Assembly: GCA_027295505.1 (NCBI GenBank)
Contig: JAPUKU010000198.1
Span: forward strand, 1 to 52,030
Reading direction: 5' to 3'
DNA length: 52,030 bases
Source of the DNA: Acidobacteriota bacterium
Lineage (GTDB): Bacteria; Acidobacteriota; Polarisedimenticolia; JAPUKU01
Positions 9,650 through 17,478 of the stretch are shown here, one piece after another. A program made the translations under genes and the position numbers. The stretch's first letter is position 1, and each line of letters opens with the position of its first letter. The notes under the pieces were generated by a model. It did no database searches. It saw only the letters and a list, made by a program, of their open reading frames with translations, and was not told the origin of the DNA.

Positions 9650-10631
9650 ATCACCCGGCTACCAGGCGCTGCGCCATTCGGCGGCCCTCGTCGAGAGCCC
9701 GACTCGCGCGCGCGTGCGGGTGTCGGGCGAGCACCGGCTCGCTTTCCTGCACCGCATGACCACCCAGGATCTCAGCTCACTGCGGCCGGGCGAGGGGCGT
9801 ACGGCAGTCCTGCTAACCGATAAAGCCCGGATCGTCGACCATCTGGCCGTCTACGCGCTAGAGAACGAGGCGCGCATCCTGAGCACCCGCAGCGACGCGG
9901 CTCCGTCCCTTCTCCACCTGAAGCGTTACACTTTGCGGGACGACTTCAAGCCAGAGGAGGAAACCTCCTCCACTTCCCTGCTGCGCGTCCTGGGCCCGCG
10001 CGCTGCTGAGGTGCTCGCCGCCGCCGGCCTCGAGGAGGCTTCGGCGCTTCCGGATCTCGGTATCCGCACGCTGCCGGACAGGGAAGGCTTCCTGCTCTCC
10101 ACGGACGGACCGTGCCAGCGCAACCTTGCCCTCTGGGTGCCCGCAGAGCGTGCCGGGCATTGGAGAGATCGTCTGCTGGAAGCCGGATCCTCGGCCGGCC
10201 TGCGAGCCGCGACTCCGGAGGATTACGAAGCTGTGCGCATTGAGAATGGCCAGGCGGCCTACGGATCCGAGCTCAGCGAGGAGATCAATCCGCTCGAGGC
10301 CGGTCTGAAGGACTCTGTGAGCTGGGATAAAGGGTGTTACATCGGCCAGGAGGTCGTCGCCCGGCTCGACACCTACCAGAAGGTCCAGCGGCATCTGGTC
10401 GGCCTGAGGCTGACCGGCGCGGGCAGCCCCCCGCCCGCCGGGTCGAAGCTCCTAGTCGACGGGCAGTCGGTCGGTTGGGTGACGAGTGCTGTCGACTCTC
10501 CCGCCCTCGGCGAGCCCGTGGCTCTGGGCTACGTCAAGACTGCGCACGCGGAGGCGGGAACGTCCCTCCGGGTTGTGGCTGGCTCTGGGACTCTGGAAGC
10601 CCGCGTCGCCGCCCTGCCGCTCGTGTCCTGA
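9642..10631 (+). CDS. ygfZ: YgfZ/GcvT-family folate-binding protein (Fe-S maintenance)
   Basis: 329-residue relative of glycine-cleavage T protein. YgfZ family members bind folate and help build or repair certain Fe-S enzymes in the cytoplasm. The diagnostic motif KGCYIGQEVVAR is present near residue 230 with the conserved cysteine, preceded by VRIENGQAAYGSELSEEINPLEAGL. The N-terminal part LAFLHRMTTQDLSSL is also characteristic. The ATG at 9642 overlaps the mqnD stop, so it is most likely translated from the same mRNA. Several Fe-S proteins are nearby in the window (siroheme reductase, 2Fe-2S ferredoxin), but no specific link can be shown. Confidence 0.88.
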   Translation: MPESPGYQALRHSAALVESPTRARVRVSGEHRLAFLHRMTTQDLSSLRPGEGRTAVLLTDKARIVDHLAVYALENEARILSTRSDAAPSLLHLKRYTLRDDFKPEEETSSTSLLRVLGPRAAEVLAAAGLEEASALPDLGIRTLPDREGFLLSTDGPCQRNLALWVPAERAGHWRDRLLEAGSSAGLRAATPEDYEAVRIENGQAAYGSELSEEINPLEAGLKDSVSWDKGCYIGQEVVARLDTYQKVQRHLVGLRLTGAGSPPPAGSKLLVDGQSVGWVTSAVDSPALGEPVALGYVKTAHAEAGTSLRVVAGSGTLEARVAALPLVS

Positions 10632-10676
10632 GCACCCCGCCGAACCCAAACCGTGACGGCCGGGAGACCCTACCCG

Positions 10677-11789
10677 TCACGCCTGAAGCAACGCTCCTAG
10701 ACGCGCCACTCCCTCGCGAATGGCGGCATCGTCGTGATAGGCAAAGCTCAGGCGCGCGTAATTTCTAAGCCCCCCGCAACTCGAGAAATTCTCACCCGGC
10801 TGAAAACTGACCCGTCTCTTCACGGCTCTCCCCCGAAGCACCGTGGCATCAATGGACTCCGCCAGCTCCAGCCAGAAGTAGTAACCGCCATCCGGGCGGC
10901 GCCAGGAGACACAGTCTTCCAGGTGCCTGTGCAAGGCCGCGTCCATTATCTCGACACGCCGGTGATACGTATCGCGCAAACGTTCGAGGTGCCTTTCCTG
11001 TAAACCCATCTCTATCGCACGGCGCACGATATTGGAGGTCAGGTGATTGAAGGAACCGCCGCTGTTGATGACACCACTGTCCACGAGGCGTTCGACCAAT
11101 CCGGCGGAGCCCTGAATCCAGCCAAGGCGCAATCCTGGCGCAAGAATTTTCGAGAACGATCCAAGCGAAAGTATCGTCCCGCTTTCCGCAAAACTGCCCA
11201 GCGTGCAGGGAGGATCTCCATAATACGACAGCAGGTGGTACACCTCATCGGCGACTATGAGAAATCCATGTTGCTGGCTCAGCGCAACCAGCTGTTTGCG
11301 CCGCTCTGCGGACATGGTGAAACCGCTGGGATTGTGAAAGCTGGGTATCGTGTACAGTAGCGCCGGTCGCCTCTTCGCCAGTTCTGTCTCGAGACGATCG
11401 ATGTTGATACCGCTTTCATCCACCGGTATACCGACGACGTTCAAGCCATGATCGGCAAGAATCTGAAAAACCAGATAGTAGGTGGGCTCTTCTATGAAGA
11501 TCGTGTCGCCAGGTCTGGTGAACTGCGTGCACACGAAATCCAGAGCCTGTGAATTTCCCGCGGTAACGAACAGCGACTGCGCCGTGACCTTTTCACCGTA
11601 CGCTCGGCCGAGGAACACCGCGAGAGTTTCCCGAAACCGTGGATCACCCTGTTTGTCACCGTAATTCAGCTCTATTGACTCCGCGGTGCTCAGATAATTG
11701 TCAGCAGCCAAGCGGATGAGATCGACCGGCAGCAGGTCTGCGGACGGCTGACCGATTTCGAAGTTGATCGTGCCGGACGGGTCCTTCAC
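10677..11789 (-). CDS. PLP-dependent aminotransferase (class I/II, 2-aminoadipate type)
   Basis: 370-residue fold-type I aminotransferase related to LysN/ARO8-like enzymes and to the aminotransferase part of MocR regulators, but lacking a DNA-binding domain. Visible: YGDKQGDPRFRETLA, FVTAGNSQALDF (cofactor phosphate loop), TIPSFHNPSGFTMS, ADEVYHLLSY, and the Schiff-base lysine in LSLGSFSKILAPGLRLGW near residue 222. The C-terminal arginine in NYARLSFAY binds the substrate carboxylate. The start is GTG at 11789 with GAGAGGGGG upstream, ten bases after the preceding gene's stop. It ends a minus-strand operon of amino-acid hydrolases, so transamination of released amino acids is a plausible role. 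Confidence 0.88.
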   Translation of the reverse strand: MKDPSGTINFEIGQPSADLLPVDLIRLAADNYLSTAESIELNYGDKQGDPRFRETLAVFLGRAYGEKVTAQSLFVTAGNSQALDFVCTQFTRPGDTIFIEEPTYYLVFQILADHGLNVVGIPVDESGINIDRLETELAKRRPALLYTIPSFHNPSGFTMSAERRKQLVALSQQHGFLIVADEVYHLLSYYGDPPCTLGSFAESGTILSLGSFSKILAPGLRLGWIQGSAGLVERLVDSGVINSGGSFNHLTSNIVRRAIEMGLQERHLERLRDTYHRRVEIMDAALHRHLEDCVSWRRPDGGYYFWLELAESIDATVLRGRAVKRRVSFQPGENFSSCGGLRNYARLSFAYHDDAAIREGVARLGALLQA

Positions 11790-11799
11790 CGGCCCCCTC

Positions 11800-13524
11800 T
11801 CAGTTCGATCCGTTCCAGCCGGGCCCGCGCACCACCCTGCCGGGAGTGGCGCCTGTGTGCTCTCCGTCCTCGAGGACCTGCACGCCGTTGACGTACACGT
11901 GCACCACACCGGAAGCGTACCGGTGCGGATTGTCATAGGTTGCGTGATCCTGGATCTCCTGGGGATCAAACACCACGACGTCTGCAAAGCTGCCCGGATC
12001 CAGGCGGCCCCGGCCCTGAAGCTTGAATTTTTCCGCAGGCAGCGAGGTCATGCGGCGAATCGCCTCCTGGAGCGAAATGAGCTTCTCCTCCCGGACGTAG
12101 CGTCCCAGAACCCGGGCGAAGGTGCCATAAGCACGTGGGTGTGGGTTCGACTCGAGAAACACCCCCTCGGGTGCCTGGGATGCTTCATCCGATCCGAAGC
12201 TGACCCACGGGAGGACGACCTTGCGGCGCACGTTCTCCTCTGACATGAGGAAGTAAAGGGTCTCCACCCGGCTGTCATCCTCCACGACAAGATCCATCGC
12301 GGTCACTGCCGGCGACGTGCCCCGGCTCGCTGCCACTGCGGCGAGCGTCATGCCGGTGAGCGGTTTGAGCTTTTTCGATTTGAAGCCCATCAGGAGAATT
12401 TTCTCAGGCCCCGCGGCCAGGTAAAGATTTTCCCAGGCATCGGAAGGCACGTCCATCTCCTGCGCCACCTTGCGGCGCACCGCCGGGTCCCGCAGGCGCT
12501 CCACCCAGGCCCGGTGACCGCCCTCCTGAACCCAGGGGGGCATGGCGGCATCGAGGCCCGTGGCCCCCGCCGTGTACGGGTAGATGTCTGCGGTGATGTC
12601 CAGGCCTTCAGCGCGCGCCTGCATGATGCGCCGGATGGCATCTTCGAGCTTGCTCCAATTAGCCTCTCCGGCCGCCTTGAGGTGATAGATCTCGGCGTGG
12701 ATCTCCGCCTCGCGTGCGATGCCGATCAGCTCGTCCATAGCCTCCAGCAAACGGTTTCCCTCGCTGCGAATATGGGAGATGTAACTTCCGCCTGACTCGG
12801 CCGCCACACGGGCCAGGGCGATCAGCTCACGGGTCCCGGCGTAGAAGGCCGGAGCGTAGATGAGCGACGAGCCAACCCCGAGCGCCCCCTCCTCCATGGC
12901 CTGGCGCACCAGTGCGCGCATCGAGTCGAGCTCAACCGGAGTGGGCGGGCGATCTTCGTATCCCACGGTATGAACACGGACCGTGGTTGCCCCGATGAAC
13001 GATGCCACGTTCGGCGACACGCCCCGACGGACGAGGCTCTGCAGATACTCATCGAGCGTCGTCCAGTCAATGTCGAAGCGGATGTCCTTCTGCCGCTCCA
13101 GCATCTCCTGCCTCATCGCCTGGTTGAGAGGGCCCATGGAGGAGCCCTCTCCGAAAATCTCCAGCGTCACACCCTGGCGGATATCGCCCTGGGAACGACC
13201 GTCCTGAATCAACGACTCGGTGGCCCAGCTCAGGATATTGATGAAACCAGGTGAGACCGCCAGACCCGAGACATCGATCTCGGAAACCGCACGGACCGTC
13301 CCGAGGTCGCCGAGTGCGGCAATGGTGTCGCCCCTCAAGGCCACATCCCCCACAAAGGGAGCTCCTCCGCTTCCATCATAAATCGTTCCACCTCTGAGAA
13401 TGATGTCGTAGGCGGGCGGTGAAGCACAGGCGGTCATGAGAACACCCGCGGCAACAAGGAACGCGGCCCGCAGCAGGCGTGAGGGTCTAAGCGGCCGGGT
13501 CTTCGCGAGGGTGGCCTTGTTCAC
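11800..13524 (-). CDS. D-aminoacylase-like amidohydrolase lipoprotein without the usual HxH metal site
   Basis: 574-residue member of the N-acyl-D-amino-acid deacylase branch of the amidohydrolase superfamily, with a lipoprotein signal (lipobox MTAC near residue 32). The N-terminal beta-sandwich (ILRGGTIYDGSG) and barrel regions SHIRSEG, EIYHLKAAGE, DIYPYTAG, FGSDEAS and LPAEKFKLQGRG all fit. However, where the family normally has the metal-binding GFID-HTH after strand 1, this protein reads SPGFINILSWATES near residue 95, so both histidines are absent. The usual bridging cysteine segment reads IFGEGSSMGP. It may use one metal or another chemistry. The GTG start overlaps the preceding amidohydrolase gene by four bases. 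Confidence 0.85.
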   Translation of the reverse strand: MNKATLAKTRPLRPSRLLRAAFLVAAGVLMTACASPPAYDIILRGGTIYDGSGGAPFVGDVALRGDTIAALGDLGTVRAVSEIDVSGLAVSPGFINILSWATESLIQDGRSQGDIRQGVTLEIFGEGSSMGPLNQAMRQEMLERQKDIRFDIDWTTLDEYLQSLVRRGVSPNVASFIGATTVRVHTVGYEDRPPTPVELDSMRALVRQAMEEGALGVGSSLIYAPAFYAGTRELIALARVAAESGGSYISHIRSEGNRLLEAMDELIGIAREAEIHAEIYHLKAAGEANWSKLEDAIRRIMQARAEGLDITADIYPYTAGATGLDAAMPPWVQEGGHRAWVERLRDPAVRRKVAQEMDVPSDAWENLYLAAGPEKILLMGFKSKKLKPLTGMTLAAVAASRGTSPAVTAMDLVVEDDSRVETLYFLMSEENVRRKVVLPWVSFGSDEASQAPEGVFLESNPHPRAYGTFARVLGRYVREEKLISLQEAIRRMTSLPAEKFKLQGRGRLDPGSFADVVVFDPQEIQDHATYDNPHRYASGVVHVYVNGVQVLEDGEHTGATPGRVVRGPGWNGSN

Positions 13525-14864
13525 CGGGATTCCCCCGGCCTCTTGAAGATGAGTCCCCCCTTGATCACCGCCTGGACATCCTCCAGAACGGTGATGTCTT
13601 CGAGAGGATCGCCGCGTACCGCAATGAGATCACCGAAACGGCCCTGCTGCACGGCACCAACTCGATCCGACCACCCCATGTAGCGCGCCGGGAGGGAGGT
13701 CGCGGCGCGGATGGCATCCATCGGCTTCATGCCCCTCTCGACCATGACGCGGAACTGCTTGGCGCCGTCGGCATGCGGATAGACTCCCGTATCCGTTCCG
13801 TAGACGATCGGCGTGCCATTGCGGTACGCCATCTCAAATCCCTTTCGCTGGGCCTCGACCAGGGCCAGGTTCTTGTCAAGAAACTCCTGCGGCCATCCCT
13901 GCCGGCGGCCCTCGGTGTCAATGTAATCTCCGTTGTAGATATCCATTGACAGAGCAACGTCATGCTCCTTGGCCAAGCGCACGCCCTCCTCATCGATGAG
14001 CGACGCGTGCTCAATCGTGTCGGCCCCGGCCAGGATCGCCTCCTTGATCGAACGCGTGCTGTGGGCGTGGGCGGCGAGTTTCTTGCCCGCCGCATGCGCC
14101 ACCTTGGCCACGGCACGGATTTCCTCCGGCGTCATCTCTGGTTCGCCGGGAACGCCCCCATACGCCAGGACCGCGCCTGAAGCGATCACCTTCAGCAGAT
14201 CGGCGCCGCCGTCGATGGCGGCCTGGGCCTTGCGCCGGAATTCCTCCGGCCCGCGTGATACACCCATGCGTAGCTCTGCGGGGATCGCTTCTTGCGGGAT
14301 ACCAGGCACCACGAGATCCCCGCCCCCGCCGGGGATGGTCAGGTAGTAACCTGCAACCTGCATCCGAGGCCCGATCGCCTGGCCACCGTTAATCTCGTCC
14401 CTGAGATCCCTGGCGAGGAACCCCTGGTACGCGCCCAGGTTGCGCACGCTCGTGAAACCTGCCATCAGGGTGACCGCCGCGTAACCGCGCCCTTCCTCGA
14501 GTTGATCTTCACGGCTAATCTTGTAATAAGCACTCAGATCGTTCAGCTGGTCCGGTCCTTCCATGACGTGCGCGTGCATCTCGATGAGACCCGGCAGCAC
14601 GGTGTACCCGGAAAAGTCGATGACCGGTATCCCCGAGGGCACAACCACATCCTTACCGACCGCTACAATGTGGCCGTTCTCGATCAGGACAATCGTGTCC
14701 TCCAGCACCTGATCGCTGAGCCCGTCGATGAGCCGCCCGCAGCGCACCGCCAGCGATCCCGAGTCAGGCTGGTGCGGAAGGCCGACCGTCGGCACCCCTG
14801 CGGAGCAGGACACCAGGACTCCGAGCACAGCGGCAGCCAGAAAGAATCTTCGCAATGTGGTCAT
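13521..14864 (-). CDS. Amidohydrolase lipoprotein, imidazolonepropionase/prolidase-like
   Basis: 447-residue metal-dependent hydrolase with a lipoprotein signal (lipobox VSC near residue 20), so it probably acts in the periplasm. The complete binuclear site is visible: EMHAHVM (HxH) near residue 97, LLKVIASGA with the probably carboxylated lysine near residue 223, AAHAHS near residue 266, IEHAS near residue 287 and GTDTG near residue 358. This pattern matches the Xaa-Pro dipeptidase/organophosphate-acid-like subgroup; the substrate is likely a dipeptide or cyclic amide but is unproven. Ribosome binding site GAGAGGGTGAG precedes the ATG. It sits between a small membrane protein and the D-aminoacylase-like gene in one tight operon. 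Confidence 0.88.
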   Translation of the reverse strand: MTTLRRFFLAAAVLGVLVSCSAGVPTVGLPHQPDSGSLAVRCGRLIDGLSDQVLEDTIVLIENGHIVAVGKDVVVPSGIPVIDFSGYTVLPGLIEMHAHVMEGPDQLNDLSAYYKISREDQLEEGRGYAAVTLMAGFTSVRNLGAYQGFLARDLRDEINGGQAIGPRMQVAGYYLTIPGGGGDLVVPGIPQEAIPAELRMGVSRGPEEFRRKAQAAIDGGADLLKVIASGAVLAYGGVPGEPEMTPEEIRAVAKVAHAAGKKLAAHAHSTRSIKEAILAGADTIEHASLIDEEGVRLAKEHDVALSMDIYNGDYIDTEGRRQGWPQEFLDKNLALVEAQRKGFEMAYRNGTPIVYGTDTGVYPHADGAKQFRVMVERGMKPMDAIRAATSLPARYMGWSDRVGAVQQGRFGDLIAVRGDPLEDITVLEDVQAVIKGGLIFKRPGESR

Positions 14865-14868
14865 GCGC

Positions 14869-15339
14869 TCACCCTCTCAGTTGGCTTTCCATTCTCACCA
14901 CCATGCGCGCCGCCCCCTCGACGGTGGGGTTTTCCTGGACGATCTGCTGCACCAGGTCCGGACCCCAGCGTGCATGCCGGGCGAACACGACCTGAAAGAG
15001 GATCTCGGTGTCCGGAGCATCCGGATTCTCGCCTCTCAGACGATCGAACTCTTTTTGCATGGCACGCCGCTGGCTTGCCGCCGAAGCCTGAATGCGGCGT
15101 ACGCTCCATCCGATCAGTAATAGCGTCGCGGTGGCGGCGGCCGCGGTCCAGTGCACCGCCGCCAGCCCCAACAGGGAGATCCCCAGTAGGAGCTTGCGCA
15201 AGACCCCCGCCCACACCGAATAGGCCGCCGAGCGCGTCAGGCTGGGACGGTCGTAGGCCGGCAATGAGTTCCAACGCGCCTCCAGAAGCCACAGCACTCC
15301 CCAGACCAGGAAAGCGCCCAGACCGATCGCCCAGGCCAT
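14869..15339 (-). CDS. Small membrane protein coupled to a molybdenum oxidoreductase
   Basis: 156-residue protein with an N-terminal hydrophobic helix (about 1-19) and a second hydrophobic hairpin (about 57-85), then a charged soluble C-terminal half (RAMQKEFDRLRGENPDAPD and a predicted helical tail). I do not recognise the family. Its ATG overlaps the upstream oxidoreductase stop as TGATG, so the two are translationally coupled. It does not look like the heme subunit YedZ/MsrQ, since it is short and has few histidines. It could anchor or assist the oxidoreductase, but that is a guess from position. Confidence 0.65.
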   Translation of the reverse strand: MAWAIGLGAFLVWGVLWLLEARWNSLPAYDRPSLTRSAAYSVWAGVLRKLLLGISLLGLAAVHWTAAAATATLLLIGWSVRRIQASAASQRRAMQKEFDRLRGENPDAPDTEILFQVVFARHARWGPDLVQQIVQENPTVEGAARMVVRMESQLRG

Positions 15340-15950
15340 CAGCGTCCCTGGAAGCGCTCCTCGGCCCAGGGATTGCCGCGCATGTGGTAGCCATACTGCT
15401 CCCAGAAGCCCGCACGCTCCACCGACAGAAACTCCAGCCCGACGACCCACTTGACGCTCTTCCAGAAGTAGAGTTGCGGGACTACCATCCGGCATGGCCC
15501 TCCATGCTCGCGCGCCAGTGGCTTGCCGTCGTGCTCGTGCGCAAAAAGAATGTCCTCAGCCACAAACTGCTCGAGCGGCAGGTTCGCGCAGTAGCCGCCG
15601 TGAGCATGCACCATGACAAAGCGCACCTCCGGCAGAGGCTGCACCCGTTCCAGGATCTCCCTGGACGCCACGCCACGCCAGCGGTTGTCGTAGCGGCTCC
15701 AGCGCGTGACGCAGTGAATATCGCTGACCACTTCCACCTGTGGCAGGGAACGAAACTCCTCCCAGGTCCAGGCTCGATCATTACGCACCCGTCCCCAGCC
15801 ATGTAGTCTCCAGGTGTCCAGGTTGACTTCCGGGATCTCCCCGTGCGTGAGCACGGGCCATTTCGGCGTCAGCACCTGGTTCGGCGGCAGGCGATTTTCT
15901 TCTACCTTCTTTACTCCGGAGCGCTGTAGCAGAGGTTCTCTCCCACTCAT
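15339..15950 (-). CDS. Sulfite-oxidase-like molybdopterin oxidoreductase
   Basis: 203-residue protein with the molybdopterin-binding fold of the sulfite oxidase family (MsrP-like or shorter relatives). The molybdenum-ligating cysteine is in SDIHCVTRWSRYDNRW near residue 80. Other family features are WRLHGWGRV, VMVHAHGGYCANLPLEQ, AREHGGPCRMVVPQLYFWKSVKWV and WEQYGYHMRGNPW near the end, all typical of the compact cytoplasmic-type SUOX-like proteins of about 200 residues. No Tat signal is visible, so it probably stays in the cytoplasm. Substrate unknown. It heads a minus-strand operon with a small membrane protein and two amidohydrolases. Confidence 0.85.
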   Translation of the reverse strand: MSGREPLLQRSGVKKVEENRLPPNQVLTPKWPVLTHGEIPEVNLDTWRLHGWGRVRNDRAWTWEEFRSLPQVEVVSDIHCVTRWSRYDNRWRGVASREILERVQPLPEVRFVMVHAHGGYCANLPLEQFVAEDILFAHEHDGKPLAREHGGPCRMVVPQLYFWKSVKWVVGLEFLSVERAGFWEQYGYHMRGNPWAEERFQGR

Positions 15951-16058
15951 GGTGTTCTCACTCCGTAGTCGCGCCCGGAATGCCCCGGCTATGCGGAGCA
16001 GCGCAGACCGGCAGTACTACACCGGACGCCGCCCTGAAACCTGGCGAGCTAGTGAGAC

Positions 16059-17432
16059 TCAGAGCGAGGTCCGTGACAGCTCGTCGTAAAAGTGGGCGAC
16101 GCTGACGATGCCGCGGCGGAAGTTCGACAGATCGAGATGCTCGTTCGGAGCGTGGGCGTTCTCGTTCGGCAGGCCGAACCCGAGCAGCACGGTCGGGATC
16201 TTGAGCAGGTCGGAGAAGGTCGCCACGACGGGAATGCTTCCTCCCTCGCGGATGAAGACCGGCGCTCGGCCAAACCCTTTTTCGAGCGCCCGGGCCCCCG
16301 CCTGCACCGCGGGGTGTTCGATCGGCACCAGGCAGGGCTTGCCTCCCTGCATGCGCGTCAGCCGCAGCTGTACCGTGGGTGGGCAGAGGGCGCGCAGGTG
16401 CTGCTCGAAAAGAGTGGCGATTTGATCCGGATCCTGGTCGGGCACCAGACGCATGCTCACTTTGGCCATGGCCCTGGCGGGCAGGACGGTTTTGGCTCCC
16501 TCACCGGTGAAACCGGAGAGCAGACCATTGATCTCGAAGGTCGGCCGGGCCCAGACGCGCTCGAGTGTCGAGAACCCCTCCTCTCCGGAGAGCGCCTCGA
16601 CACCCAGCTCCTTCTTGTATCGATCTTCATCGAATGGCAGGGAGCGGTAGATCTCGCGTTCGCGGTCGGAGAGCGGCGCCACATCGTCATAGAACCCGGG
16701 GATCGTCACCCGCCCGTTGTCATCCTTCATCGCGGCCAAGATCCGCGCCAGCACCCCTCCCGGGTTCGCCACCGCCCCGCCGAACGATCCGGAATGCAGA
16801 TCGGAGTTAGGGCCTTCCAGATCGATCTGGAAGAAGACAATCCCCCGCAACCCATAGGTAATGGTTGGCAGGTCACGGTCGAACATCGCGGTGTCCGAGA
16901 CCACGACGGCGTCGGCGCGCAGGCGCTCCCCATTTTCCGCGATGAAGGCGTCGAGGTTATCGCTGCCGACCTCCTCTTCGCCCTCTATCAGGAACTTGAC
17001 GTTGACAGGGAGCTTACCGTGCGCCTTGAGGTGAGCCTCGACCGCCTTGATGTGGATGAGCACCTGGCCCTTATCATCGGTGGATCCGCGCGCGTAAATC
17101 CGGCCGTCCCGGATGCTGGGCTCGAATGGACCGCTCTCCCAAAGATCGAGCGGATCAACGGGCTGCACATCGTAATGCCCGTAGATGAGGAGGGTCGGTT
17201 TCCCGCTGGCGCCAAGCCACTCTCCGTAGACGAGGGGATGCCCGGCGGTGGGAATGATCTCCGAGCGCTCCAGCCCGATGCCCTCGAACTGCCCTTTCAC
17301 CCACTCGGCACAACGCTCCATGTCCTTCCGGTGGGAGCTGTTGGAGCTCACACTCGGGATCCGCAGGAACTCCTTGAGCTCCGCCAGGTGACGGTCCGCG
17401 CCCGTCTCGATCTGCTGGAGTACATCTTTCAT
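16059..17432 (-). CDS. M20 family dipeptidase
   Basis: 457-residue cytoplasmic di-zinc peptidase close to the carnosinase/CNDP-like dipeptidases. Ligands and catalytic residues are visible in order: YGHYDVQPVDP near residue 87, GSTDDKGQ near residue 117, EGEEEVGS near residue 151, SDTAMFD near residue 180 and HAPNEHLDL near the C-terminus. The lid domain lies between about residues 195 and 340 (DLHSGSFGGAVANP). No signal peptide. It has its own promoter inside the end of the upstream MFS gene, and no Shine-Dalgarno sequence precedes the ATG. Its place beside the OPT and MFS transporters suggests hydrolysis of imported di- or tripeptides. Confidence 0.92.
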   Translation of the reverse strand: MKDVLQQIETGADRHLAELKEFLRIPSVSSNSSHRKDMERCAEWVKGQFEGIGLERSEIIPTAGHPLVYGEWLGASGKPTLLIYGHYDVQPVDPLDLWESGPFEPSIRDGRIYARGSTDDKGQVLIHIKAVEAHLKAHGKLPVNVKFLIEGEEEVGSDNLDAFIAENGERLRADAVVVSDTAMFDRDLPTITYGLRGIVFFQIDLEGPNSDLHSGSFGGAVANPGGVLARILAAMKDDNGRVTIPGFYDDVAPLSDREREIYRSLPFDEDRYKKELGVEALSGEEGFSTLERVWARPTFEINGLLSGFTGEGAKTVLPARAMAKVSMRLVPDQDPDQIATLFEQHLRALCPPTVQLRLTRMQGGKPCLVPIEHPAVQAGARALEKGFGRAPVFIREGGSIPVVATFSDLLKIPTVLLGFGLPNENAHAPNEHLDLSNFRRGIVSVAHFYDELSRTSL

Positions 17433-17449
17433 GGTTGTGACAGTCGTGA

Positions 17450-17478
17450 ATTCTAGCCCACGGCCCGTGGCGCGTCAA
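17450..17478 (-). promoter_or_regulatory. Promoter of the M20 peptidase gene, overlapping the MFS stop codon
   Basis: TTGACG, a 17-base spacer, then TAGAAT. The first three bases of the -10 hexamer are the TAG stop codon of the upstream MFS gene. The -10 ends 17 bases before the peptidase ATG, so the leader would be about ten bases with no Shine-Dalgarno sequence. Confidence 0.65.

Noticed and set aside
16092-17456. Plus-strand open frame of about 454 codons opposite the M20 peptidase
   Set aside because: It mirrors the peptidase over its whole length, and the minus-strand product has all catalytic residues.
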